Assembly: GCA_000181795.3 (NCBI GenBank) | Contig: CM012955.1 | Location: forward strand, 5,281,935 to 5,315,798 | Origin: Trichinella spiralis | Taxonomy: Eukaryota; Nematoda; Enoplea; Trichinellida; Trichinellidae | DNA length: 33,864 nucleotides | Direction: 5' to 3' | In this document: positions 1 through 11,542 of the stretch, piece by piece | Layout of the letters: every line of letters begins with the position of its first letter | Numbering within the stretch: position 1 is the stretch's first letter | The notes under the pieces: model-generated | Databases searched by the model: none | What the model was told of the DNA's origin: nothing | The model's input: the letters and a program-made list of their open reading frames with translations, nothing else | Program-made: the position numbers and the translations under genes

Positions 1-82
1 TCGATCGGCTTCGGGTCGTCCTCGATCGGCTTCGTGTGGTCCTCGATCTGCATCGTGTCGTCGCGATCTACTTCGTGTGTCC
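1..82. repeat. 21-bp minisatellite, cut by the window edge
   Basis: Three full units of 21 bp (1-21, 22-42, 43-63) of the form TCGATCGGCTTCGTGTCGTCC, with a fourth unit shortened to about 19 bp (64-82). The units differ by a few substitutions each. The array probably continues to the left of the window. One related unit recurs at about 1113-1131, at the head of the second copy of the downstream duplicated unit, so the minisatellite belongs to that larger repeat. Confidence 0.85.
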
Positions 83-1715
83 GCGTTTTCACTCTCTTTT
101 CTCATTGATCATATCTGTAAAAATGGTAAATGTTAAATCAAAACCTTTTCGCACTTTATTACACAGTGGAATTAAAAAATTGAACAAAGAATTTTCAAAT
201 AAAAGAAGTAACTGATTTTCAATTAAGCATAACGTTAACAAAAATGATTGTACATGGAGAGTTTCGAAAAAAAAGTAAGTACTTTCAACGATTAAAAACC
301 GACTTCAGTAGCTACCTAACGCCTGCGTTTGACGCTTGGCGATGCCGCTACTTGCCACGCAAGTCAAACAAACAAGCGCACCATTACTGATTGATGATAA
401 AGCAATTTTCAAGCGATCCTCATTTGCATACTGTAGCGCTAGAAACCGGTTTGAGCTGATTGGAAAATTTTCTGGACGAGGAATTAATTCTAATCGAACG
501 CTATGAAATTAGGAAAATTGAAATCTCAAGCACAGCGAACCGCTTATCTAGAGAATGAAAAGCATTAGATGAAACTCATTTCAATTTACTTGAAAAGGGA
601 GTTGGAATGCACAATTAAAAGTCAGCCATTGGGGGACTGTTTGAAAAATCAGAAAAGGCCCTGGCCATTAAAAATCCATCAAAAATTTAAACTATCCGAT
701 AGAATCCCAAACAAACAAAAATTGACTTAGTCAAAACACGCCTCTGCATGTCTGAAATTCACATTTGAAAATTCAAAAATGACCTACATAAATGGAACTC
801 ATCGCAAAATCTGTTCACTAAATTATAAGCACATTGGCTGCGTATGCTGACAAACAAAGTTAATGAAACAAAAAAATGTTATTTACCAAATGTCTCTGAT
901 GCTGCTCTAAAGATGAAGTCTTACGTAATCTCAACTTAATATGAAAAACAAAAAGTGCGGTTTTACAGTGAAAAATATCTTACTTATATATTGCATACTA
1001 CAAATTCGGGTAATTTCATTAAACTAAGAAATAACTTCACCCTTTCGAAGTATCCTTAGCCCTGCTTCACAGATCTACAATAAATCGGTTTTACCTCTTG
1101 TTTTCTATTGTTCTGCTTCGTGTCGTCCGTGTTTTCACACTTTCTTTACACCATTCTTTAAACCTGTAATGATGATATTAAATCAAAACTGTCTTCACTT
1201 TATCACAAAGTTGAATTACAACAAATATAATAATTAAGTGCTATTTAATTTAAAAATAATTGTTTACATGTTTACATATACAAGTTTTAAAAAATAAAAA
1301 GCAGAAAAGTGGAATACTTGTCAGTAATTCTGAAACCGACTTCAGCAGCTACTTAACGCCCGTAATGAACTCAGAGAACGTTCAACGATGCTACTAATTG
1401 GCACGTAAATTAAACAAACAAACGCACCCTTACTGATGATAAGGCGCGTTATGGCGATAGTTATTTGCATAATGCAGCGTTGAAAACCGGTTTTTAGTGC
1501 GTTAGAACTTTTGGCTGAAGATAAAAGCTAACCTAAGCCGCGATACAATATAAGCAGAATGAATGCACTGCTAAATTCTACCAGTAAGGAAAGGACTATT
1601 TGAAAATTCAAAAATGACCTTGACATTTAAACTTCAGTCAAAACATAAACTATCTGACAAAAAACGCCATAACAAAACCAAATTGACTTAGACAAAACAC
1701 ACCTACGTATTTCTG
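83..1715. repeat. Tandem direct duplication of a ~0.65 kb non-coding unit, diverged
   Basis: Copy A runs from about 83 to about 780 and copy B from about 1130 to about 1715, in the same orientation. Shared blocks in the same order include CCGNGTTTTCAC (about 80 and 1128), AAACCGACTTCAG with GCTACNTAACGCC (about 298 and 1333), AAACAAACAANCGCACC (about 366 and 1413), the ATTTGCATANTG...GAAACCGG-like block (about 423 and 1463), and AAATTGACTTAG...CAAAACAC near 718 and 1679. By eye the blocks match well but the stretches between them are only loosely similar, so the duplication is old. No reading frame longer than about 60 codons is seen. Family unknown. Confidence 0.7.
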
Positions 1716-1898
1716 AAAAATTTTCTTAAGTCAGAAAAGCAAGTAGCTGAAATGAAGCTAATTTTAAGTGAACAATTTGCGGGCAAAAGCTTGCTTATGG
1801 TCAATTAAAAGTGCACGTTAGCTACTGCAAAGGTGATTTTCGAAAGATGGTATTTTAATAATAGACAAACAATGCGTACAGGGTGTTTTTAATCAATG
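1716..1898. other. Unassigned repeat-flanking sequence
   Basis: AT-rich sequence between copy B and the 405-bp interspersed repeat. No gene or convincing repeat boundary is visible. Confidence 0.4.
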
Positions 1899-2303
1899 TC
1901 GATTCTCTATTGTATTGTTAAGTGATTATGACTTAAAAATGAAAAAACTGCCACTTACTGCTGAATGCGCCATTTTTTCATCATTAATGTTCATTGTCTT
2001 TGAATGTTTATTTAAAAATTATTTTTCAGAAATTGTTCCAAAAAATAATAATGAATAAAAAGCAAAAATAGTGTTTGGCATCAGTGTTTGTCTTCAGTGA
2101 ATTTTCCAATCAAAACGCTGAGCTACCATCCACGGACGGCCCCAAACTGAAATGATTTCCATTATGTCAATAAAGCGAGCGACATCGCATGCAAATTTTT
2201 ATTTTATTCATTTCTGCTGATAAATATGGCTACTGTAGATTTTTCATTGCTCTTTATTTACTTAATGCATTCTGTTTGAGGAGAGAATTTAATTGGAGCT
2301 TTG
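1899..2303 (+). repeat. Interspersed non-coding repeat, copy 1 (~405 bp)
   Basis: This segment, from TCGATTCTCTATTG to AATTGGAGCTTTG, recurs in inverted orientation at 33456-33861 with roughly 90 percent identity by eye. Differences are scattered substitutions and one- or two-base indels. It includes a conserved core GAGCTACCATCCACGGACGG (about 2120-2139). It has no coding frame. Since the two copies sit next to different sequence at their inner ends (beyond 2303 and before 33456), those points are real repeat ends. The outer end of copy 2 is cut by the window. Family (MITE, SINE or fragment of a larger element) cannot be decided. Confidence 0.85.
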
Positions 2304-3860
2304 CCAAACATTACATATAACATTATAAACACTTCTCATTACACAATGACCTTGTCCATTGTGTATGTTTGGTGATGGTTGCTCCAAATGAATTCGTATG
2401 TATCTGTGGTCATGCAGGTCTGAGAATTCATTTTGACGTAATGAAGCCTCGCTATAGGCGCCTGCCATTCTTCATTTTAGGAATTATATTCCAAAAATGA
2501 TAACAGTTTATAAAAATAATAAACATTTATTTATGCTAAATAGTTTATTGTTATAAAACCTTAACTTCATAATTTCTAAAAGAATGCAATCAACAGATAT
2601 TATTTTGGAATATGAATAATGTAATGGGATAATGATGGACAGAGTTGTGGGAGTGATGTATCTTCAGTGTGAGTAAGCACTGCAGAGATAGGGTTTAGAA
2701 CTTTTGAAGCAGACCAATTTTGCCGGATATTGCCAATGTGGACGACAAGATCGTGGCAACGACGACAATAGCCAAGCATGCCCACATTGAAACCTAAATT
2801 TAGTTGCATTTAGTTGTACAGTAATCTTTATCAGTGTATCGAATTTTCGACTTGGCATTTTGGCTTTAACCAACGCAATGTTGAACACCATTTGTCATTG
2901 GAGTTCTTTCGCTGCAAGTTTTGAATGCCGCTTTAAACAAGAAGCGATCAGAAAATTGAACGTTTCTCATACTGTATATTATTACAGTATAACTTTTGTG
3001 AAGTTTCATCTTCAATAAATCAGTCTGCAGCACCATGTTTGTAGGGTGAAATTTGATTTAAATTTCAACGAATTCGAATTAATTTCGCAAAATTAAAAAA
3101 ATAACCCAGACAAATAAAAGTCATCGAACGGAAAAGTTCGCGGCAAAGCAACACCCAAGCAGCGTGCAGTGACGAAAATATGATGGAAATAGGAAATAAA
3201 ATGATTTTGATCATCAGTTTGAAAATTTCAATAAAACAAAATGAATAGAAACAATGGGCAGTTTGCAATGAAGAGCAACCTCAGTCAACATTAAACAAGC
3301 GCTTCAATTTTAGTTTTAAATCTCAGCAGTTGAACAGATTGGCATTCGCATACGTCATTATATAGCTTGCAGAAAGATGACGGTGAATGACGATATTACC
3401 AGCGTTAATTATAATCAGTTCAAAAATTTATTCCCAATCAAACTTTCACACGACAAACCAGACGTCATCTGTCTAACAATGCAGTGCATTTCCGTTTTTG
3501 GCTTGTGCATAATTGATGCAATTTCTCAAAACATCCGGCAAAACATTTTCTGCATGCTTTGGAAAATTTTCAAATAACTGCAATATTTCGCGCATTCAAT
3601 TAAATGTACAATTTAAAATGTATGCATTTTAAACGATTTTTCAAGTATCTGAAAATTCAGCTTTCCATGATTTTTATTTTTTGATCCATTCAAACTGATC
3701 ATTTCAAAGTAAAACTCATTGCTACTGAAACGATTAATTCATTTATTTTTAATTTATCCTTCTTTATCAATGAATTGAAACAAATTGAAAATGAAAGTAA
3801 TAACTTATTGCCTGAGTTTTCTTTATTCATATTGTCATAATATAATTTTTAAGAAAGCAC

Positions 3861-3898
3861 CTGTTTCGTAAAACAGAATTTCTATTTCACGAAATAGA
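3861..3898. repeat. Two adjacent short hairpins
   Basis: CTGTTT-cgta-AAACAG at 3861-3876 is a perfect 6-bp stem with a 4-nt loop. TCTATTTC-ac-GAAATAGA at 3881-3898 is a perfect 8-bp stem with a 2-nt centre. They lie 4 bp apart in non-coding sequence. Function unknown. Confidence 0.6.
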
Positions 3899-5518
3899 TT
3901 CAGTCGGCTGAGCTTATCATTAATACCAAATATTTCCATAACCATTAACTTGTTATAAATATCAACTGTATGCTTTAATTAAGTATGTTTTGCAGAGTTT
4001 TTGAGAATGCGATAATATGGCCGTTTAGCATATCCGTCGTGAAATTGTCGCTGTAAAAGTGTTAATTTAATGAGCAGACAATGACAACATTTCCCTAATT
4101 TTAAGCACACTCTATTTAATAACTCTGAATTTAAATTCAATTAATATTTTGGAAGCATTAAAGCAACAAAAAAAGTTTGTTCCATCGAAGAAAGCCGGTA
4201 TACGTCTTTTTTTTTCTTTAGTTTAAAAATTGCATAAAAATTAATTTCACTGATCGGTTTAAAATAAATTTGATATAAACATTTCAGCATTTCGCTTTAG
4301 ATCTCATTGTGATAAGTGAAGTTAAATTTAACAGCTGAAAAAGTATTGTCAATGTTTTCCATTGCTATCAATGTTCTTGACATGGTAAAGTGGATGGATT
4401 TGCCAGATTACTGATCACGTTATCACTAATATTTTTCTTGCATATTTAAAATTAGTATTTTTTAAAAATTTGTCTTTGAATATTGGACAAATCTCGTTTT
4501 AGTGGCTGCCAAGATGCTAAAACAAAAATGTTTCATTATTATTAAATTTTTACAATTTCAATACTGCACAACTTATGTGTTTATTATGTTATATTATGTT
4601 GGAATAAAATATTTAAAAAAAAGATGTAAATTGTTCTAATATATAAAACTGATATATGATTTATTTTGAAAGTTTAACATTGATCAATTATTAGTTAACT
4701 ACTTACTTCGTCGACGTGCCATTTTCTTCGATTTTATGACTTTCTAAAAACCGGTTTTGTTACTTAACAAAAAAATCACGTGCAAAATCTTACCAATATA
4801 TAATAAAATAAGTCTTGATTATATTCTTTATTTTCATTTTTTACATTTCCATCTGTAAAGTAAAATTCATAATAGTATGTTTTAAATTGCAAATTTTGAT
4901 TATCATTTTTTTACCGTTTTTTGCGTTGGATATTTTTTTGAACGTTTTCAATTGTTTTGAAATCTAAATTAATTGATTTTATAAAACAGTGAAAAATACA
5001 TTGCTGATTTGCAACAGTCTCAGCAAGGCAAAATAGGCAGTTTAAATTACTTCATCAATTGGTTGATTGGTATTAATTGAGTATTATTTACACCGTAAAT
5101 GGTTTAATGATTATTGCATTTGAAAAGAAGAATAAAAATCAGTAATTTATAATGTTTTCAAATAATTGACAAAATTATTCTTGAATTCAATCTAGAATAA
5201 TGATCAATCTGAATGTCATACCATCAAATCTTGTATTACATTTTCAATTTTGGTGCGCAAATCGAGTGAATCAGAAAATTTATTATGAATATTTTGTGGT
5301 GCAATTTGCTCAGAATACATCATTGCTAAAAGCAGATAATATGAATATTTGAAATATAGTTTGAAATTGGAAAAAAAACAAATTTTTTTTCTTACTTGCT
5401 ATGCTGCAAAACAACAACATATATGCGAACATAGTTGTAATGTATAAATTTTTTAATGAGCAATTTTAATTGAATAAAAATTACAATAAAGTCGAGTAAT
5501 AGAGTGTCCGTTGAAATT

Positions 5519-5557
5519 AATATATAAAATATATATATATATATGTATATATATATT
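5519..5557. repeat. (TA)n microsatellite
   Basis: An almost pure AT alternating tract interrupted by AAA and one G. Non-coding. Confidence 0.85.
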
Positions 5558-6669
5558 CAGGAGATAGGAAGAAAGGCCGTAATGAATTGAGAAAATTCCA
5601 AGAATGTTGTGGGATGAACAAACAAATTTACACGTCTACAACGTCTGGCAAACATCTTTACGAGCATTACTCTCTTTATGAGATGAATTGACAAAAGTAA
5701 AAAAATATGGCAATCGATAAGCCAACCAACCAATTAACTAACTATTTATTATTTCGACGTATCGAATCATACGCCATTTTGCTTTTAATCTGCCGGTATT
5801 TGTGTTCTTGGCAGCTGAATTTATCCGAAATTAAAATTTTCCCGCAACATTAAATTACTTTTTACCACGAAACGAAAAGCTGACGTTTAGCAAATAATTT
5901 TCTATTTTTAAAATTACATACTCAAAAAACACAACAAAATGAGTAATTTAATTTTGTTTGTTTGTTTTTTTGGTAACATCCACGACTCTATTGATTCCTT
6001 TGCATATTTTTTTTTTCAAGCATGTTCATTTTTCTTTTCACGTCATGCAATAATAATGGAAATTAAAGTGGAAAAAAAATTTGTCTGTATATTTTTATTT
6101 GTCTGTTCAGATAATTTTTAAAAATGGATGAAATAACAGCATGTTATTTTTCTTGAAAAAAAAGAATAAAATTGAATAATCTTTTTCAATTTTAATGTTT
6201 GATATTGAATTTTATTTGTAAAATGGAAAAAATTAACAATGTAAAACGACGAATGAATTCAAATTGAAAATGAAGTACAATTTCAAATCGAATGCAAATT
6301 TTTGAACAAAGAATGCATTTCCAATGGAGTTTCGTGCGATGAATTTTTGTTCATTGTCAATAATCGTTGTTTTGCAATGGAAATTTATGAAATATTTGGT
6401 ATGAATAAAATTTCCATTTTATAAAGTTACTACAGTTCATTTTGAATAGAGTATCTAAATAAAGAAATGAAAATAAAATGCAAATATAGTAAAAGTTGAT
6501 CTTTTCAGGTATGCATTCCAAAAGCAGTGCAAAGAATTTACAAAAGTCAATATTTACAACGACAAGCGTAAACAAACAATGAATCACATACAATGGTATA
6601 AAATTTCCAAAAAACAATAAAACAATTTGAGCAATTCTGTTTTTTTTTCATCATTACTTTACTCCTGTT

Positions 6670-9600
6670 TCAATGGTCTTCATTGTGGGCATGATCCCAA
6701 AAACCGCCCAAATAAATCGGATCTAATCCAGGAGCGCTCATTACAATTCCAATGGATTTTTCCTTATTTTCCAAATTGGTATTCGATATTGGCATACTGT
6801 CGCGTCGATTGTTCACTTCATGAACACTGTTGTTGTTGTTGTTGTTGTTGAGTTTCGTTTTCAATTTTTCAATTAAAATTTCCATTAAATTTGTCGTCAA
6901 TTGTCGACCAAAATTTCCACTTTCAACTGTTCGTTTGGCCATTTCCAACGGATTGGGATGATTCAAAATTGCCTCTTTGACATTTTGCCATACAATTTCC
7001 GCTTCAGATTCAGTCTGCGATGAAGATTCCATTTCCGATGAATATTTCCAATTATCCAACGTCCCAAGTACCGTTGGCATGAAATTGTCGCCAAAACGTT
7101 CCATGAAATTTCCACTGTGCAACGACGAATACAACCTGGCCAGAACGTTACCGTCGGCAAAAATACGCTTTTCCACGTGATCCAACACTGACAAGCCGGG
7201 ATCAAGGTTGGTCGGGTTCTTGTCATCCCGATTCAATCCTTTCACGCCCAAATTGAGATCTTTTCGATTCTGCTCGACACCGTCGCCGACAATTTCCAAA
7301 GCCACCGGATTGAGACCAAACGGCATTGGCAAGTATAATCCGCTGTGGATTTTCTCTTCTTCTTCCAACGTACCGCTGATATTGCCGAATTGGGAGAGAA
7401 TTCGGTGGGGCTGTTGGAAATTCGGCGTTGCCATATCACCACCAACTGACGTTCTAAATGAACGCCTGGAATAGATGGCTTTTGGAATGAGAATTCTGGA
7501 ACCGTCGCTGAAAGTCAACGTTCGAAATGCATCCGCTGGAGGTGGCGGAATGCGATTCGCTTTGCCGACAATTATGCCACCTTTGTAGGCATCCTGTTCC
7601 AAAGGTATGTTCAATCCTCGGATGAAGTACGGTTCTGATACGTGGCTGGCGACGAGATTCGGAAAAGCGTTTCTTCTGTGCAAATTTTCCCCTTCCGCTT
7701 GTTTGCAATCTGCAAAATTACACGTATCATTTCGAAACAATCTACATTAAACAACAATTGAAATTTACACAATGGAAGGGTTTTAATTTTCGAAATTATG
7801 AATTCAAAATGAAGCCCACTTGAATTGTTGAAAATTCCAAATACTTTTTTCCTAATCCGGCTATATTCTGAGCACAACGTATAATGTATTGTTCGAAAAT
7901 ACGAAAAAATCCAATTTCAATTCAATTTAAATATAACTACACGTTATGTACAGGCAGGTGCGCAATCACAGGAGCAAAAAGCGTACGTCGTATATTTTTA
8001 CACATGTGCAGGTAGACTTTTTTTTTCTAAACAAGTCTAGTATTTCTCGTCTAATAGTTTCACGAGGAAAATGTGAAATGAAAATTAATCATCTTTTTAA
8101 GCAAATTTCCAACGACACCCAATCGGTATATTGGCTACCAGTGGCAGCGAAAGCTTCGAAGTTCCAAAGGGTGTGGCACGAGTTCACGGCCAAGTGTAAT
8201 CTTCGGCCGAAGTGAAAAAGTCGAAAAATGCCGAAGCGTCGTTGAAATGGCCCGTTTCCATTTGGCCGCCGAGCTTGTGACCGGCGAGCCAATTTTTGGG
8301 CACGGTCAGCGAACCACGCAAATCCGCCCCACTGAGACCGTGGTCGCCCAGACTGGCCGTGCGACCACCGGGCAGTTGGACGTTCATCGACCTCTGACGG
8401 TATTTGGACACGTTCGTGGTGGCTTTCAAAGCCGAATGGGATTTCGTTTCGGTCGTTTCAAATTTCACCGGTCCCGGTGAAAACCGGCCAAAATACGCTT
8501 CGGCTGGACTCGGTTTGGTGGGATTTTTCTTTTCATTTTCACTCAACGACTGCCACGTGTTCATCAGCATCATCGAATGCACGGACGGCATGGCCGGATC
8601 AATTGGAACCGACTGTTCATCCACTGGTCCGGCCTTCGATTCTGGACGAATCACATTCACAGGTCTGATAGTAACCGACGGCTGAAGACGGTTCGATCTG
8701 ATCGCATTTCCGTTCTGTATTCTGAAAAAAATTGCAAATTTTCTTTTTCTTCTCTATAATCAGCATCCATTTGAATTTAAAAATTGTTAAATAAAAGAAA
8801 AACTACAATCGAAATAAATGGCCAATTACACTGATTTTAATCCTGCTCTCAAAATCCACAAATAAGCTCAGTTTAACAACTTTTCTTCCACAAAACAAAT
8901 AATAAAATAATTTACCTGTAATTGTAGGGTCGATCGGTGGTCAGACGGTTCACTCTTCGATTCAGTTCATTCAATCTGGATCCGATTGGTCGACGCGTCG
9001 CGGTCGTTCCTACTGTAGTCGACGACGGTGTGACGTGTTCTTGGATCGCTTGTTTGAAAGCTTGCGGAGTCGGGGCAGTGGTTCGGGTCGGCGTTGGAGC
9101 GGCGGCGGTGGTAACGGTGGTGGTGGTGGTGGTGGCGGTGACATTCTCGACTGGCTCACCATCTGCCTCGCCTTCGAGTTGAATTTGAGCCGAGGGATCG
9201 TTGTCGAGGTCCGAAATGCCGGCGAAGGGATCCGGGGGTGGGGCCGTCACGCCACCCGAGTTCGACTCCTGCAATCCACCGCCGCCGAGCAGGGGCAAAA
9301 ACGAAAGCGGACCCGAAGCCGGACCGGCGCCGGCCGGCCGCTGCGGCAGACCCACGACCGAGAAGGGAAAATTCGAATCGCCCCCGGCGGACGGTCCGCT
9401 GAAAAACGACCCTGCAATCGGGTCCGTCATCACCGACGGCTTGACGGTCTGGATGAAGTTGCGCACCAAACCTTGCACCACCTCGGCCACGGGAAAACCC
9501 TGTTGACTGTCGTTGGCCGTTTTCGAAGCTTGGCCGTTGACGACGATGCCATTTTTGGCGAGAATATTCAAAAATGGATTCCCAGTGGCGGGAACCGACT

Positions 9601-10056
9601 GATTTTCCTGCGAATCGACGATTATGCCGACCATCGTCTCCGTGGGCACGTTCTTCAGCAGTTTCGCCGACTGGGGATCGACTTTTTCGTATATTTCAAT
9701 CTGCCTCTTCAACGCGGTCAACGCCATCTGCTCTTTGCTGCGCCGCAGCAAGCCGTCCAGAAGCGAAAGCCCCAACTCTTGACCGATGGTCTGTACGACT
9801 TGACCATCGGAGCCGACTGAAATGACACATCACCAGCCTATACGTACATTGTTGGTTGTTCACAACTAGCCTACACACACAACACACACACACTCTCTCT
9901 CTCTCTGTCTCTTTCTCGAAAAGTGCACATCGTACGTAAGAGATAAAGCGGAACGTGACAAGAAACAAACAAACAAACAAATAAACAAACAAACAAAAAG
10001 ATTCTCTTACCAAAATAGAGAATAACGCTGAACAGCAGAACAGTAAAGCTGCGCAT
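6670..10056 (-). CDS. Large secreted-type protein of unknown function, four exons
   Basis: Proposed exons on the minus strand are 10056-10011, 9816-8916, 8721-8188 and 7741-6670, giving about 850 residues. Exon 1 encodes the start of a signal peptide (MRSFTVLLFSVILYFG) and its donor GTAAGA joins in phase to a GACATTTCAG-type acceptor. Exon 2 continues with GSDGQVVQTIGQELGLSLLD, a helical Lys/Arg-rich segment, Gly/Pro-rich runs and a Thr-rich tract (ATTTTTTVTTAAAPTPT) of mucin type. Exon 3 is Ser/Thr/Pro-rich and exon 4 has a seven-Asn run encoded by a (GTT)n tract (complement of 6829-6850) and ends HNEDH. The coding exons are much richer in G+C than the flanks. I do not recognise a domain. 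The joins of exons 1-2 and 2-3 are solid; the 3-4 join (GTGAAC donor, ATGTAG acceptor) fits by phase but is weak. Without it the frame stops at 8184, and the 6670-7741 frame would be a second gene lacking an early ATG. Likely an extracellular or cuticle-type product (inference). Confidence 0.75.
6829..6850. repeat. (GTT)n tract coding for poly-Asn
   Basis: Seven triplets in the last exon of the minus-strand gene, read as AAC codons. It is a likely length-polymorphic coding microsatellite. Confidence 0.9.
9892..9999. repeat. Simple repeats in the first intron: (CT)n and (CAAA)n
   Basis: A short CT run at about 9892-9906 and a CAAA tetranucleotide array at 9963-9999 (one unit is TAAA). Both lie in intron 1 (9817-10010) of the minus-strand secreted-protein gene. 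Confidence 0.85.
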
Positions 10057-11542
10057 ATTTTTAAAATTGTGCAAACTTGCAACCACCAACAGTCTCACAC
10101 CAAAAGTTAAACGAAAGAACAACAACAACGTACGTCCATGCATCCCAAACGGGCCATGATGTAACGAGGTTAGCAGAATTGACGCGCAATTTTTGTGCCC
10201 AATTCAACCGACGCCGACAGGCGTTGAATCGCTTGACCGATAAACCTGGTACCGTTTTGGCGGGGGTGACGTTGAACAAATTTTGTCCAACTTCTATCCA
10301 ATACAAGCATAATTGAATTTTTCATGCCATTAAAAAGCGTAGGCCTTTTTTTTCTCTCCACCTCGTCAATATTCGAATGAATATATTCTCGATTGAATTC
10401 TAAAAATTCCATTTCATTCAAATTAAACAACAACAACAAATCAAATACAGTATTTTCAAAAATTATGAAAAAAAACCGACATATACACAAATATACAATG
10501 CAAATTATTAGTATTATTATTATTTAAAGTAATCACGCTCGTTAACCTTTTTTTTCTTCTCTTTCTATGATTCTTTCCACAATTTTCACACCTAACTTGA
10601 CCTACAAAATGATTCATTTAACACTGATTTTTCTTCTTTCTAGCAACGCTGGAAAAATTGCAATTTAATCAAATTTACAATATTTCATTTTTGGACATCT
10701 TTTTCCAATTTTGTTCTACTTTGGAAAAAAAATCCCGTCCAAAAAAAACTTCACGCTCGAATAATTTTCGAATCAAAAAATAGACAAAGAACAATGGGCG
10801 AGGAGGAAAGGGATGGGGAATGGCCGCTTTCAGAGCGGAACTGACAAAAAAAAAATTGTTCCCAACAATACAATACATGTGCAGCTTTTACTGATGTCCA
10901 TTGACAAAAGCAAAGTGTACTGTGTTCAAAAAATGAACCGATTCGCTTTTCTCTTCAAATCAATTTAATTGTTCAAATCGACCGATCAATTTATATTCAC
11001 TTTTTAATTGAAAAATTATCAACATTTGACCAGAATATTTTGATGCAAGTTCAAGTTTTTTTCCTATTCGAGATGAACAAATAATAACTTTCTGGTCGCT
11101 GTACAATCACGTTCATGTAATATTGAAATGACTACGAACATTCATTCTTTCATACATTACACTTTACAAGTATTACTTTACAACACTTGAACTTACTTTT
11201 CGTATATTACTTTTTTTCTTAAAATTCCCATCCGATCATAAACTGTTGACAAAAACAAACTTCCCATTTTATTTAAATTTCATTTACAGTCTCTTTTACA
11301 GTATTCTTTTCTCCACGTGTACAGTTTAACTTCAATATAAAATGTATAACGTATAAATTTATATATTAAAATTGAAAAAAATTACATAAAACGTGAAATT
11401 AATTAATTTTTCTTTAATTTTGAATCACATCTTTCAAGAAAATTTGTCTTCAAATTAATATAAACTTGACTACTTTTAATATTTACAAAAATCATTGTTG
11501 TTTAACTTGTTGAAAAAGAAATTCAAGTTGTAAAAAACAACT
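10057..11542. other. Divergent intergenic region between the secreted-protein gene and RPF2
   Basis: This is the head-to-head promoter region for the two genes. The part at 10135-10300 is less AT-rich than the rest and has small open frames on both strands, but none has good initiation or splice context. The remainder is AT-rich with homopolymer runs. I see no gene here. Confidence 0.5.

Larger units (their letters stand above)
2304..6669. other. Gene-poor AT-rich intergenic stretch
   Basis: Only short, low-complexity reading frames occur here. A Cys-containing minus-strand frame at 2600-2891 and a plus-strand frame at 3377-3577 have no recognisable family and no supporting splice structure. 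Two adjacent tight hairpins lie at 3861-3898 and an AT microsatellite at 5519-5557. The left part (6200-6669) presumably holds the 3' UTR of the minus-strand gene that ends at 6670. Confidence 0.5.

Noticed and set aside
2600-2891. Overlapping minus-strand frames with several Cys and Trp
   Set aside because: Short, no recognised family, no clear splice partners, and close to repeats.
3377-3577. 66-codon plus-strand frame
   Set aside because: Starts with a plausible ATG, but the composition is ordinary for AT-rich DNA and there is no family match or splice context.
8247-8759. Several plus-strand frames over the third exon of the minus-strand gene
   Set aside because: They are antisense or frame-shifted shadows of the minus-strand coding exon.
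9035-9820. 261-codon open frame on the plus strand
   Set aside because: It lies opposite the GC-rich second exon of the minus-strand secreted-protein gene. It is Arg/Gly-rich and repetitive, as expected of an antisense shadow, and has no splice or family support.
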